Made by a program: the position numbers and the translations under genes
In this document: positions 35,325-46,962 of the stretch, piece by piece
How the letters are laid out: every line of letters starts with the position of its first letter
Numbering within the stretch: position 1 is the stretch's first letter
The notes under the pieces: generated by a model
What the model saw: only the letters and a program-made list of their open reading frames with translations
Told to the model about the DNA's origin: nothing
The model's database searches: none
Source of the DNA: Thozetella sp. PMI_491
Taxonomy: Eukaryota > Ascomycota > Sordariomycetes > Chaetosphaeriales > Chaetosphaeriaceae
Assembly (NCBI GenBank): GCA_021432635.1
Contig: MU270044.1
Span: 501,455-565,454, forward strand
Length of the DNA: 64,000 nt
Direction: 5' to 3'

Positions 35325-36574
35325 GACGAGATTACAACCGAACGGGCGGTGATGGGCTTGCGGGGAGCGGTGGTCAGGAACCGGAGGAAGACCGGCTCAG
35401 AGCGTAAGATCGCGACGAGGGCGACTGGGTCGACGGGGGGGAAGGCGAAGGCGAAGGGGGAGGGGCGGGCGTAAGGAATGCGATGCCGCCTGTCAAGGGA
35501 AAGAAGCCTCGGGGCCAAAGAGGAGGCGCAAAACCCTCCTTGTCTACAGATTAAGTATAGTCGTTGAAAGCCGGGGCGATAGACAGGCGTGCTCCTCTGC
35601 ATGTGAAAGATGGCAGACGACTAGGCAAAGCTGGTTGGTTGGCCTTTGAGCAGCTCGCGTGGGGTGTGTTTTTCAGCCTCATCGATGATGGGGAAGTGGC
35701 CCAAGCGCCATGTCCCCACTTTTTAACCTAAGGGGTGGTGTGTGAAGGCGACCTGACGACCTATCTTATACGTGGATGCGTGTTTGCGTGTAGCTCTCTC
35801 CCATCGCTTCAGGTCTTTGTCGGTCTTTCTGCTGTCTGGCTAGGCACAGGGTTCTCTGTCCATATTACCCAAATCTACTAGTATGGACAGCCTGTCACAG
35901 ACGGGAAGAATCACGAGCCAATTGGCCTGAACACAGGACTCACACAAAGATACCCGGCACAGATGTCGCGTTCACTCGTGGATTTTTGGCCCCTGCACAC
36001 GTCTATGCCAACCGCCTCCTGCTTGCGAATTCCATGTCTCGTTCCACTTGGGGACCAGGGTCCCGTAGACTGTCTGCCTCGGCCGGACTGCTCGGAAGCC
36101 GCCATCTACCGCACTGCTGCTGCCGGCGCGGCCGCGTTCTGCCTGCCCTCGTTCCCCCAAGTCGCGAGAGCTCACTGGACAACGCAAGCCCGCCAACAAG
36201 ACTCAGGATTGCCAACCAACCAACCATCCATCCATCCATGCCAGATGCATTCATTCTTTGTCTACCCTGTCTATCGTAGACTAGCGCTTCCCGTCATGTA
36301 TCCGTCTCATCTGTCGTCGGTTATTCCTCCCATCTCCCCCCCTCCGAACTCGCATATGCTCTCGCAAACCTCGTCGATAAGATGACGGGAGTAGTAGAGC
36401 CAAGAAAGAACAACGGGTTGACGAGGCTCGGCCCCTTTGCGAGGGAGAGGGGGATGGGGGGGCCTTGCTGCAAAGCTAGCGACTGATGCTAGCCGAGGCG
36501 GTTCTGAGCCCGAGCATCCGTTTCCTACTGCAGAAAGACATCCCTCCCAAATCCACCGACTCTATGCATACTCT
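35325..36574. other. Intergenic region
   Basis: About 1.25 kb between the RPB4 start and the PP2A-B stop. It is GC-rich near RPB4 and has short ATCC repeats near 36222-36240. Overlapping open frames here have no recognisable domain. Confidence 0.6.
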
Positions 36575-38458
36575 CTACAGTGCAGAAAAGACAAAGAGCT
36601 ACCGCACGTGTTAGTCGCTAACCAGGGTACGTAGGCCGGGGGCCGGGAGCACTCACGTTGTTGGTCGCCGCGATGGCAATGCTGTCCTCGAATGGGTGCC
36701 AGCTCATGTGCAGAATTTTCTTGTTGAAGTCGATCTGGTCCGCATCTGTCTCCTTGCGCATCCGCTGTCCCTGGCCCGCCGCAGGGCTGCCGGCACGGGA
36801 ACCACCCTTCTTGCCTCCGTTGGCCGTCGGGCTAGTCGACGAGTTGATGGGAGTGGGCACCCCAACCTTCTTAGCCTTGAATGCCGACTTATCCGCCTGG
36901 AGCACAACCTCGACCTCCTTCTCCGGATCCGACGGGTAGATCATGAAGTTGTTGTTATAGCTGCCTGTCATGACGTTCTTGGCATCTCCTGAAAACACCA
37001 CCTCGAACTTGTCAAAGATGCTGTCGTTCTCGTAGGTATCGCATAGCCTCGGTCGGAGGTGCTCGTGGATCGGAATTGTCTTGACGGGTTGCCTCTCCAT
37101 GTTGACGTCCCAGATCTTGACTGTCAAGTAGTCGCGCGAGAGGATGTAGCGGCCGTCGTGGGAGAAGCGCACGTCTGAGATGGAAGAGATGATCTCGGAA
37201 AAGAACGACCTGTTGGCGGGGTCCTCCTCCTGCTCGAACACTGGAACACCAAGCGACGTCAGTCTCCATGCCGGACAGTTCCGAGGAGCAGAGTGAAGGA
37301 AGAGGAAGAGAAACGAGAGAAGAGGAGGTGGGGGTGGGGCAAGGGGGCGGGGGGAGCTTACTCTTTGCGTGCTGATCACAGAGCGCACTCTCCCGCATGT
37401 CGGCTAGCTTGATGGTCCCCTTGGAGCTGGCATACATGAACCAGTTGCAGCTCATGGGGTGGAACTCGGCAGCCGTGATTACCTCGGTCAGCTCCTCCAT
37501 ATTGGCGGGCTTGATGTCGACAATGTTGAAGCTCTGGTCCTGAATGTTCAGGTTCCACAGGTTGATCCGGAGGTCATCGCTGCTGATGAAGGTCTCCCCG
37601 TCGCTGTTCACGGAGATACTGTTGATGTGGTACGCATGGGCGTTGGCGTAAGTCCTCCTGGGCACCGCGGCCACCACTGTGTCGTGATGGGTCAGGCGGG
37701 GGAGCTTCAGGTCGTGTGCGCTTCGGAACTGAGACTGGGGAGCAGGCCGGGGGGCTCCGCCTCCGCCAGCTATGTTTGCGGGTGTCAGATCGTGCGACAA
37801 GTTGTTCTCAGCTACCACCTTGAGCGACTTCTCAAATACTTTCCACAGCTTGATGGTCTTGTCGTTGGTGGAGAGAAGGTAATGGGAGGCATTCTGGCGC
37901 CGGCACCACTTGATCTTGTTGATCTTCTCTTCAATCTCCAGGGACTTGAGGTAGTCGAATTCAGGTTCGTGGGATTGGAACTCGGTGTGGAACTTGTACT
38001 CGCACGTTTTTTTCTACGGAGCAGGCGGTCAGCGCTGAAGCCAGTCAAGGGGCGTGAGAGGGCGTGAGAGGAGGTGGCAAAGCGAGCCGTAGCGCTTCAA
38101 GGGATGGACTCACCGTCTCGTTCCGTTCGAACAATACAACTCGTCCTCCTTTGTCACCCGTGGCTAGGTAGTTTCCTGTGTGGTCAAACTCTACTGTAGA
38201 GATGATATCGGCTGCGGGCAGTCGCGTCAGTCTTGCAATGTGCCCGGCCCGCCCTGCGGATCCGGGACCACGGCAGGGCAGACATAGGAGCCAGGGACCA
38301 TACCTTCCGTGATGTCCTCGACATCTCCTTTGTCCCCAAAGCACCTGGGAGCTCCCGGTTAACACTGAATTGAGGGACGCTCAACGCGACGCAAGGCGCG
38401 GAGGCCACACATACTGGGTAAATTTCCACGTGGGGGAGTTCGACTCTGTTTCCACCAT
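36575..38458 (-). CDS. Protein phosphatase 2A regulatory subunit B (PR55/Cdc55)
   Basis: WD40 beta-propeller B subunit that sets PP2A substrate choice, acting in mitotic exit, morphogenesis and stress signalling (yeast Cdc55). Six exons are inferred: 38458-38415, 38344-38304, 38211-38114, 38013-37362, 37240-36657 and a 24-nt last exon 36598-36575. They total 480 residues in one frame. Family hallmarks are [114 protein letters not shown] and [17 protein letters not shown]. The last exon supplies LFVFSAL, the usual PR55 end after ATNN. A fungal-type Gly/Lys/Ser-rich insertion lies near 36770-36860. Confidence 0.95.
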
Positions 38459-40068
38459 CGTCAAAGGCAGTCCGAGGCGGCAAGCGAAACGGATTGCTTC
38501 GCTTCACCAAAGAGCTGGAGATATGTCAGGAAAGGTTGGCGGCCAGCAGCAGAGACGGCTCTAGAGATGGGAGAATGGCGGCTGGAGGTGGTCTGTGCAA
38601 TGATGTGTGGACGGCACAAAGATGCGGCGGGCCAGGTCGAGCCTGGAGGCGGGACTGGGTCAGAAAGCAAAGGACAGGCGGAGACGGCGGAGGCTTGGGG
38701 AGGGGAGGGAAGGGCGCGGCTGGAAGGGCAGACGGGCACCTGAGGAACAGGCGAGGGAGGCAGGAAGGCTGCGCGTCCAGCTCGGTCTCACGGAAATGGC
38801 AGGCGAGCTTCGGGACGGAAGATCGGTATGGCAGTCCGGGGCAGAGAGGCGGCCGATCGTTGGGGAAGGGAGCAAGGGGACGGACGAAAGCGCGGGAAGG
38901 GAAGGGGGAGAATGGATGGGATGCGAGTCCGGGGAGAGGCGGAAGGGTTTGCAAAGCAGAAGGCGTAACTACTGACCGACGACGACGCGCACAAAGACGG
39001 CGACTCAGAGGAGAGCTGTCCGGGGAGGGGCAGAGGGCGGGTGTGGTGGGCAGGGTCGCGGGAAGCTTGCAGACGGGTTCCTTTTCCTGGACCGGTTCGG
39101 GACCCAAAAAGTCGGCAGTCAAAAGGGCAATGCGGGGTATTCGCTGCAGCAGCACGCGACTCGAAGTCAGAAAGCCCAAGGCCTGGCGGGGACAGCTGGG
39201 ACGCTTCTCGAGGGTACGGGTCGGTGAGGCGGGAATCCAGGCTTGGGGCTGGATGTGCGGGTGGTGAGGTAAGCTTGGCTTGGAAAACGAGGTTTGGAGT
39301 TGGTGATGTCGGATTCCTGGGGCGTAAATGGATCGTGATTTGTGCCTCTGGTCCCATGGTCAGTGCGTCCTTTAGGCGGCGGCCCCCAGTGAATGATGCC
39401 CGGCCTAGCGGACTCGGACAACAAGCTGCTGAGCAAAGCCCGCCTGCCACGGGGCCAGGGGCCTGGCTGGGGGACCTGGGGCAAGCGGGCGGCTCGCGGC
39501 CCAGGCGCCAATTGCAGGCGGCCAAAGCTGCTTAGCGATCTGACCAAGTGTGCTGGCACTGCACTGCACTTCCGGCGGTATGGACATGTACCCAGGTACC
39601 ACCAGTACATGGAATCCGCCTCTCCAACAGGTACCATATTTGCGACCATGTTAGCGCCCTGCGGCCTCGGCTGTCCCTGCCTTAGCTCTGCGCCGCTCCG
39701 GATACCTCAGCAAGCTCAGGTCTTCGTACCTCAGGCTCCACCCCTCCCCACGACCGAGAAACTCGCCTTGGGCATAGCTCTACCGAGGTCTTTTCTTCTA
39801 CTCACCAAAGCTACGGTGCTCCTATAAATCACTCTTCCGGCCCATGGCCGTAGTTTCTCTTGCAAAAAAAATTAAAAAATTGTGTCCACAAGCTTCCCGG
39901 TGCTGTTCTCTCCCCAATTATTGGCCCAGATCCTCCCCTCCCCCTCCTTCGCTTCCTTTGTCTGGATATATTCTAATTCTTTCGGCTCTCCTCCTCCCCC
40001 ACGGTCCACGCTACTAGCAGCCAAGCCGGACACCTCAGCTTGGGCCATAGGTAGCATAACTTCCTACA
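38459..40068. other. GC-rich intergenic region
   Basis: About 1.6 kb between two divergent genes (38458 minus, 40069 plus). It is purine-rich on the + strand at 38540-39020, so long open frames appear on both strands, but their composition is Arg/Gly or Pro/Ser repeats with no domain. Most likely it is the long 5' leader and promoter of the PP2A-B gene plus the promoter of the next gene. Confidence 0.6.
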
Positions 40069-41085
40069 ATGGGAAGTGACACGTCCGAGCATGAGCCCAA
40101 GGGAAAAGGCAAGGAGGCAGTCCGTCCTAGCCCTTCGGACGAGCACTCCAAGGACCTTTCCTCCACTGGCCATGATGGCCAGGACGCACTCACTTTAGCA
40201 TCACGGATTCTAAGGTCGGCTACATCTGTGTCCAAGTCTATCGTCACGGGTCCCCCGAGCGCATCTGGGCTTGCTGCCCTGGCCGGCCAGGAGAAGGGGC
40301 AGTCGTCGGGAGCTGCAGAAAGCCTGGAGCGGGCCGGCGAGAGTTCGGTGCAGTTCTCTTCGAGCGCAGCGGCTAGTGAGAGCTTCCATCCAAGTCATAC
40401 CCGAGAGCACATCGCAGGGGAGGAAACGGCATTTGCGGAGTTCCTAGACAGCACCCCCACGTTTGTGCCAGCACAGATCGATCAAATGGAGAGAGCCTGG
40501 CAGACAAACACGCTGTCTGGAGGCCCCTATGCGCTAGGGACGGGGCTCGATGCCGGCCGAGGAGCACACTCCTCCGTTGCCGAGCAGGAGGGCCGTGACG
40601 GTAACGAGGTTGCTGCCCTCTTGTCCGCCCCGGACGAAGCACCTCTGGAACTGCCAGACGACAACATGATGACCCCAGAGGACCAAGCAAGCCTGCGAAG
40701 AGCGTTGTTCGGCGGAGATGGGGCCTCGGAGCGTCCATTTTCGTCCGACTGGGACGACTTGCTCAACTTCATCCCTGGGTATCTACGAACCCCGGATGGC
40801 GGACGATTTGGCGAGTTTGATGCCTCAGCTACAGCCATGGCTCAGGAGTCGCTGGCCCATATGGGGATCTCGGACCCCACTGAAGCGTCAAAGACGTGGG
40901 TCGGCCAGTGGTCTGATGTACTGTCTAGGTACCAGGACGAGGTTTGGGGAGACCTGGGTTCTCTGGTACAAGAAGCCCGCGAGGAGGTTCAACGGCTCGA
41001 ACATCCACAAGGAGAAAGCCCTCCCCCGGAGCCCAAGGCACTCCTCAGGCTACGGGCTATTCTTGGCCATTTGCGAGGTGGCTAA
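40069..41085 (+). CDS. Uncharacterised conserved-looking fungal protein, 338 aa
   Basis: Function not recognised. Single exon, 338 residues. The first 130 residues are Ser/Ala/Gly-rich and disordered. Then come a short conserved-looking block EETAFAEFLDSTPTF, a second low-complexity linker, and a C-terminal half with several Trp motifs: SDWDDLLNFIPGYL, TWVGQWSDVLSRYQDEVWGD. It ends in helical LVQEAREEVQRLEH and LRLRAILGHLRGG. There are no transmembrane segments or signal peptide. Spaced WxxxF/Y-like motifs recall peroxisomal import co-receptors, but the Cys-containing N-terminus expected of Pex20 is missing, so I do not assign it. Codon use resembles neighbouring genes, and the leader is pyrimidine-rich, both favouring a real gene. 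Confidence 0.75.
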   Translation: MGSDTSEHEPKGKGKEAVRPSPSDEHSKDLSSTGHDGQDALTLASRILRSATSVSKSIVTGPPSASGLAALAGQEKGQSSGAAESLERAGESSVQFSSSAAASESFHPSHTREHIAGEETAFAEFLDSTPTFVPAQIDQMERAWQTNTLSGGPYALGTGLDAGRGAHSSVAEQEGRDGNEVAALLSAPDEAPLELPDDNMMTPEDQASLRRALFGGDGASERPFSSDWDDLLNFIPGYLRTPDGGRFGEFDASATAMAQESLAHMGISDPTEASKTWVGQWSDVLSRYQDEVWGDLGSLVQEAREEVQRLEHPQGESPPPEPKALLRLRAILGHLRGG

Positions 41086-41923
41086 GGCGATGGCCGCCGG
41101 CCACCCTCGATAGCTCTTGCACGATCTAATTAGGAGATCTGGAGCTCAGGGGCACCGCGGCACTGGGGGCATCATCCTGGCATCACAACCGGCATCTGAC
41201 ATGTGCACAGGTGATGCATCCTCCCGTGGCTGACCTTGGCTTTTGTGGCCTAGGCATGTGCCTCTCCCGTTTTGGCAAGCCCAAATCCGTAGCCCCACTT
41301 TTCCTACCCCCGGCGTCGAAGCGGGACACACTTGCACTGGCAGGACTGGGAAGAATTACCCCGCCGAGATTCCTACCTAGCAAGCCTAGCTCTCTGTCTT
41401 TAGGTTGCTGTGCCGACATGACATCACTGGTTGGCCGACTTTTGAGGGGGGTTGGTTTGCTGGCAATGCAGCTTGGCGAGCACCCAACAGAGCCCTTCCA
41501 GCCCCCATTAGATTCTCGCTTCAATCCCAGCCGCGGAGTGGGACAGGACAGCTCGGGCAAGCTATCTAGAGCCTTGGGGAATTTGGTGGGATTTTTTTTT
41601 CTCCTTGGAATTTTAGAGATCGCCATCACACTGTGTCTACTCGATACATGCACCCAAGGGCTATTACGTCGCAGCCTTTGGAAGCTCCCAACACCATCAC
41701 ACACTCGTCTCTCGCATCATAACCCCTTAGAGCATTCGGTAGCACGCCGCTAGACGTTTGTCCAGGCACTGGCCAACAGAAGAGTCGGAGCACGACACTC
41801 ACCAAGATTTGGTCCTACCCAACCACCAAGCTCCTCGGAGCTCGCCCTCGAACCTACCAGTCGCAACTGTCCTCGTCGCCCGGCTGTCTGCGATCACGCA
41901 CGTCGAATCCCGCCGGTCCAGTC
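41086..41923. other. Intergenic region
   Basis: 3' flank of the 40,069 gene and promoter of the GPI-type protein. An open + frame at 41211-41753 has no recognisable domain. No other signal is seen. Confidence 0.55.
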
Positions 41924-42753
41924 ATGAAGGAAGGAGAATTGTATTGGCTCGGAGGAGCTAGGACGCAACGCAGCTTCTGGAACCGCTTCTCCATCTTCGT
42001 CCTCCTGGCATGCGCGTCAATACCGCCAAGCGTCCATGCCAGCCAACAACCCTTCCTCCCGGCTGAGACAGCTCGTTCGCTAGTAAAGCGGCAGTCAGGC
42101 TGCATCGCCAACACTTTCAGTTGCTCCAACCTCGGCTCTGCTTTCAATGGCATATGTTGCGTCAACGGCCAAACCTGCGCGCTCGATGCGAGCAACAGCC
42201 CGGCCTGCTGCCCGTCAGGGTAAGTCTCGCATACCCGTTGATAGATTGCTGGCTCCATCCTTGCTAATCATCAACGTCTAGCGCTGTGTGCACCGGAGTT
42301 GCCCCGGCCTCCTTCGTCGCACCGACAGCTACCGTCGCCTCCTTCGTCCAAAATCCCTACTTTCCTTTCCCCTACATTGCTGGTACGTCCTTCGCCAATG
42401 CCGCGCAGTGCTCCTCCGCATACAGCCAATGCACTCAAAACTACGCTGCCTGCACATCGGAGTTGGGAGGAGGCAGCGGCGGAGCGTTCGGCGTCACTAT
42501 CATCGTGCCCGGTGGAGGTGGGACCACCGTGACGGGCGGAGCTGCCAACCTCGGATCCAGTAGCGCCGCGGGCATTTGTACGAGCCTATCGAGCGTGGCC
42601 TGCAGCGGCCTTCAGCAAAGTGTGTGTACCGCGGGGTCGGGAGGCGGCTTCTTCGTTGGCACGGCCAATGCTGCGGCGAGACCCACGGCTGCGTGCGGAG
42701 GCGCCCTGGTTGCCGCCGGGGTTGCTGGCTTGGGGCTTATGCATGTCCTGTGA
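41924..42753 (+). CDS. Secreted Cys-rich GPI-type cell-surface protein
   Basis: Probable cell-wall or plasma-membrane GPI protein of unknown function. Exons 41924-42219 and 42282-42753 (62-bp intron) give 255 residues. The N-terminus has a hydrophobic core FSIFVLLACASIPPSVHA ending in a plausible signal-peptidase site, then LVKRQ, a Kex2-like KR site. A Cys-rich module follows: GCIANTFSCSNLGS, GICCVNGQTCALD, SPACCPSG. The middle is Gly/Thr/Ser-rich with further Cys (QCSSAYSQCTQNYAACTSEL). The C-terminus is hydrophobic (ACGGALVAAGVAGLGLMHVL), as expected for a GPI-addition signal. The Cys spacing resembles many ascomycete GPI proteins without assigned function. Confidence 0.85.
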
Positions 42754-43137
42754 GCAAGTGTCACGGGTCGTCAATGATGATGAATGTGCGGCTGTATTTA
42801 TGGGGTGATCCTTTTTTATGCATATAGTTAGCGGCCGTTTCGATGGGAAGCAAGCGATGACGATGAGAGTTGCTCTCTCTACGACGTTCATGAGCACACA
42901 GATATACGACGAATAATATATATCTATACACACATATATATATCAAATGACAGAACACCCTTATCCGCTCTATCCGTATCCGTCTCGAATCAATCTCCAC
43001 GTGAAAGGGAATCCCACTAGCGTTCACACAGATTTCATTGGAGGAGCATCGTGGACAGCACCATCGCCCAGCAAGCAGTATAATCTACTGGCTGACACAT
43101 AAAGAATGTTTGCACAGTTCGCATCAAATATCTCTGG
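42754..43137. other. Convergent intergenic region
   Basis: 3' flanks of the GPI-type gene and the CorA-like gene. It is AT-rich with short TA/CA repeats near 42914-42942. Nothing coding is seen. Confidence 0.6.
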
Positions 43138-45367
43138 CTACGACGCAATTGTCTCAAAATTTCCCCTCGATGCTTCCCGACGGGTCTTCTTGCGCGGTGG
43201 GAACGGCTGTCTTCTTCTTCCATCCCCCCCGAGGGACTTCAGCTTATCCTTGGCTTCGTCGATGATACTCTTGGAGATGGAGTCGAGGTTGTCACTGACG
43301 GCCTCGAGCAGCTTCCCAAAGAAAAACACGGCGAGGAAGGAAAGAAAGGCGGTGCCGCCAAAGAAGGCCCAGTACATCGCCCCGGTATACTGGTCCGTGA
43401 GATCTGTGACCTGGACGGAGAAAACGCTCGTAACGAAGCTGAGCGGCAAGAAAAACACGCTCAGCTTGGCCAGCACGGTCGCGCTTCGGTTCAGCTTTGC
43501 GGTCGCTTGCGAGTCTTTCTGGTTGGTGAGGTTGAAATACTAGACTCGGTGAGCGCGTGGGACGATATAAGGGCCGACAAGAAACACTCTCCAAGGAGGA
43601 GAAGCAGATGGGGAGTATGGGGTCAGCATACAGTATCAGACAGGGACTTTTGTTCCTCTAGATATTCTTGGATGGTGTTCAGCATCAGCAGCTGGATACG
43701 GTCGCCCATTCGCTCAAAGCGATCACGAGCCGTGGGCGCCAGCCTCGTGCCCTTCAGCGCAGTCGTACCGCCTTCGGTCGTGTCGAACACCACGGATGGC
43801 GCGCCGAGAACTCGTTGGATTAGAAGCTTGTAGCTCTCGAAGAGGTGCTTCAACTCTCGAAGTTCCTTGCTGATAGTATAGAGCTGCGGGACGATATCTA
43901 GCGTCTCGGAATCCTTGACCGTCTGTTCTACACCGTTAGAGAGAGGGCAGCATCTAGTAATGGGGCTCGCGCCTAGGTGCCACTTACCGCGCTTCCTAGA
44001 ACACGTTCGCGCTGGTGATGATGAGGGGTGAGCTGGAGTATCCCGAGAAGAGCGGACAAATAGAAGGGAGTGATACGTACAAGCCCGTCTAGGCGCTGTT
44101 TAGACTGAATGATGATGGGCATTGTCGAGGTATAGTCCTCAAATAGATAGTAAAATAAATTGCTAGACCCCTCTAGCTCAATAGTGCGAAGGTCTTCTAG
44201 CGAAACGTCGAACCCGGGCCTGATGGTGGACCTGCGACTCATTGACTCTTGAAGCTTTTGGGCTTCAAGCTCTTTTGCAACTGCCTCGAGGTGCCTTCGA
44301 ACCGACGCCAGCTGCGCGATCTTACCATCGTACTCGTCTATCCCCTCCAGGGACAGCTGACACAGGACCTTGCGCGTGTTAGACCTCATGTTCTCCAGTT
44401 CCTTCTCTCGCCAGGAATTTGGGGAGGGTTCTCCGTAGGGGACATCGTAGTAGGGCCCCTCGTGGAAGGTCAGGATGGTGTCCGGGGCGGACTGGCTGGA
44501 CCGCTTATCGGCACACAAGGCGTACCAAGACCAGTGGTTGAGCGGAATAAGGGTCTCGGCCTTCTCTCGGTCCTGCCTCAGGGCGGGTCGAGGGTGAAGC
44601 CAGTGGGCTCCGATGCAAATAACTGGGAGAGGGCACGTTAGCCTGCTGTCTCCTGGAATGGCACGGGGCGAGTGTGGAGGGCAGCGCACATCTGTCGGCC
44701 ATCTGGTCGACGGTGGTATAATTTAACGTTCCCTGTACGAGCATGTACGCCAGGGCATGAGGATCCGGCTGGCTCGGAGGCGGCGCGTCGTTCGCGAGGC
44801 TAATCCTGGCGTCGTCCTGAGCATTCGCTCCCCACTCGGGGTCGCGGGCGGGCGTTGCTATCTTCTGCCTCGCCTTGGATCTTTTCATCTCGGCTCCGGC
44901 TCGCCTCTTCTCATCCTCTCTCGTCGCCATGAGCCAGGGCTTATCCTCGTCCCAGGACCTCATGCTCTTGCGTAGTCGCGTTGAGAAGCCATAGTGCAGC
45001 CCGATGTGTTCCACGACGCCATCCTCCTGCTTAGAGGGATTCCATATGTTACTGTCCATCACAATCAGCCGCCGTGATCCCGCGTGTTAGGCTGTTGCTG
45101 GACTTACATCCAACGAATCGGGCAGTGTGGGTCACCGCGCTCTTCAAGCAGCGTTGCAAAGTCCGCGGCTGTGAGGTCCCAAGCTATTCGGCACTTATTG
45201 GCCCCAAACTCCACCACGAAGTTCTTTGCGTCTTCACGAAACACTTCTGTTTTCGCCTTGCAATAGACTGCCTTGTCGTCAAAGTCGCTGAATTTCTCAT
45301 TCAACCCCTGCCGCACCGGCACTGGCGCCGGCTGCTCAGTGCCGGAGCCCGGCCCCTCGGCGTTCAT
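43138..45367 (-). CDS. CorA-like transporter-family membrane protein
   Basis: Fungal CorA-like superfamily protein with a large cytosolic N-terminal domain and two C-terminal TM helices; substrate unknown. Six exons are inferred: 45367-45108, 45051-44690, 44622-44081, 44032-43988 (45 nt), 43922-43632 and 43539-43138, totalling 633 residues. The N-terminal half contains HIGLHYGFSTRLRKSM, ALAYMLVQGTLNYTTVDQMA and LIPLNHWSWYALCAD, seen in this family. A long helical region follows (DFRTIELEG-like segment near 44190, then TISKELRELKHLFESYKLL). TM1 is AKLSVFFLPLSFVTSVFSV and TM2 AMYWAFFGGTAFLSFLAVFF. The GMN signature that ends TM1 in classical CorA is absent. The C-terminus is basic. Ordinary Mg2+ transport should not be assumed. 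Confidence 0.82.
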
Positions 45368-46230
45368 AGTGACGTATCAAGGAGAAGCTGTTCTGGTCTG
45401 TGAATGAAGGACAGAGGAAGGTGTTCGCGGGGAAAACACTTGGTTATGGTGAGTTGCTAAAGATGCCGTGTGTACGGGCTGTCGCTGGCTTGCCTCTGTA
45501 GCCAGCCAGATGCAACGATGTCTAATCTTGCAGAGACGAAGGGAAGGAAATGGGATAGAAATAAGCCAACATGTCGAGCGAAATGAGGAGCCTGCCCGGT
45601 AGAGACCACGAGGCTGCGGTGCGCCTTGTGGTGACCGGTCACGGGGGCACGCAGGCGTGTAACCCATCCCACCATACGGCATCAGCCGTCACACCTAGCT
45701 GTCTCTAAGAGAAGCGACTGCTGCATCCAAAAAGCTTGGCTCGCTTCCGCGTGGCCACCAAGCTCTACTCCCCTAAGGCTTAGCGCCCGGGCGATCCTTT
45801 TGAAGATTCATTAGAGCGGACTAGGGGTAATGGAGGCAGTGCTCTTCAGCCGCGTCTACCGGCCAAGAGCTAAGCCATCTTGCCCTGCTACCAACAGTAT
45901 GTACCTACCTGCTGTATTATAGTGTGACTACTCCCTCTAGCGTGTCAAGGTACTGTATGGAGTACGGTCTTCGGAAATAATACATGCAGTAGTGGTAGCT
46001 GCGATACCCCGATGCAAATGATTGGCCCCACTGCGGGCGGCTGCGTGTGTGGTGCTTTAGGCAGGTCAAGGCCTGGCCGAGTCACCCTGGGTTTACAACG
46101 CGGAGAGATGACTCTTCCCGCGGGTCCAACGTCGACTACAAAGGGCGTCGAGAAGACCAGGCGGGAGGAGAGAGGGGCGTTACGGAGCAAATCCGCATAA
46201 TTGATATCGGCACGAACATATCAGGCATCC
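45368..46230. other. Divergent intergenic region
   Basis: Promoters of the CorA-like gene (minus) and the GNAT gene (plus). Near 45890-46000 it is AT-richer with TACCTACCT and TACTGTATGGAGTAC words. No coding signal is seen. Confidence 0.55.
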
Positions 46231-46962
46231 ATGGAGTTCTCCGTCCAAGTGCTCCCAAAGGACCAAGCGTCGGTCGCTTTCTATGTGGCCAAGTACAAGC
46301 CTTTCCGGCTGCAGGCCCTCCAGACTGACCCGTCTTGTAAGTGAGAGGAGGGGTGGAAACAGAGAAAGAGAAAAATGAGGAGAAGAAAACAGCGCTCAGC
46401 TGCTCGGTTCGCCTCCTACCGCCTCGTCTGTGTCATTCTGACGTCGAAAATGCTGGGCAAATTAGGCTTCGGATCCAACTACGCACGAGAGGTTGCCTTC
46501 ACCGACGAGCAGTGGGAACAGCGGATTCTCAAGCCCATAGCGACGGTGCTGGTGGCTACATCGGGCGAGGGGGCTTCGCGTCAGATCCTGTCCTCGGCCA
46601 CGCTGATAGAGCTAGACGTGCCACGCGACCTCGTGGGTGTTCCAGACGCGGTCCACGGCGGCGGCAATGGGGCGCCGCTGCACTGGGCCGTAAATGGGGT
46701 GTACACGGCGCCAGAGGCGAGACGACTTGGCATATCGGCCGAGGTCATGGCGGCCGCGGCCCGCGAGGCACAGGTGCAAGCAGCCGCCCGAGGCCGGGAC
46801 TGCTTGTTGACGGTGCTCGTCGCCAATCATAACGCGGGCGCTAGGAGCCTGTACGAAAAATGCGGGTACACCTATAGCAACGAGACCTCGGAAGGGGGGA
46901 TGGAGGAGTGCCAGCTCTTCCGATATATCACCCGAGAGTCGCCGGACCGATCGAGCGGGTGA
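46231..46962 (+). CDS. GNAT-family N-acetyltransferase
   Basis: Acetyl-CoA-dependent acyltransferase of unknown substrate. Exons 46231-46336 and 46466-46962 (129-bp intron) give 200 residues, typical of a single GNAT domain. The start MEFSVQVLPKDQASV and the first exon end VAKYKPFRLQALQTDPS are characteristic of fungal GNAT proteins, where substrate-side helices precede the fold. Exon 2 has SNYAREVAFTDEQWEQRI, then the central strand HWAVNGVYTAPEARRLGISA with the acetyl-CoA-binding R-R-x-G-I-x-A loop. The final part is LLTVLVANHNAGARSLYEKC followed by GY, the usual GNAT C-terminal strand-helix. Confidence 0.92.

Noticed and set aside
38494-39267. 257-codon plus-strand and 217-codon minus-strand open frames
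   Set aside because: Both come from a purine-rich strand lacking A/T stops; the products are Arg/Gly-rich or Pro/Ser-rich with no conserved block, and the region is best read as the PP2A-B leader.
42910-42945. CRISPR-like or tandem array
   Set aside because: Only short TA/CA microsatellite repeats; no spaced repeats.
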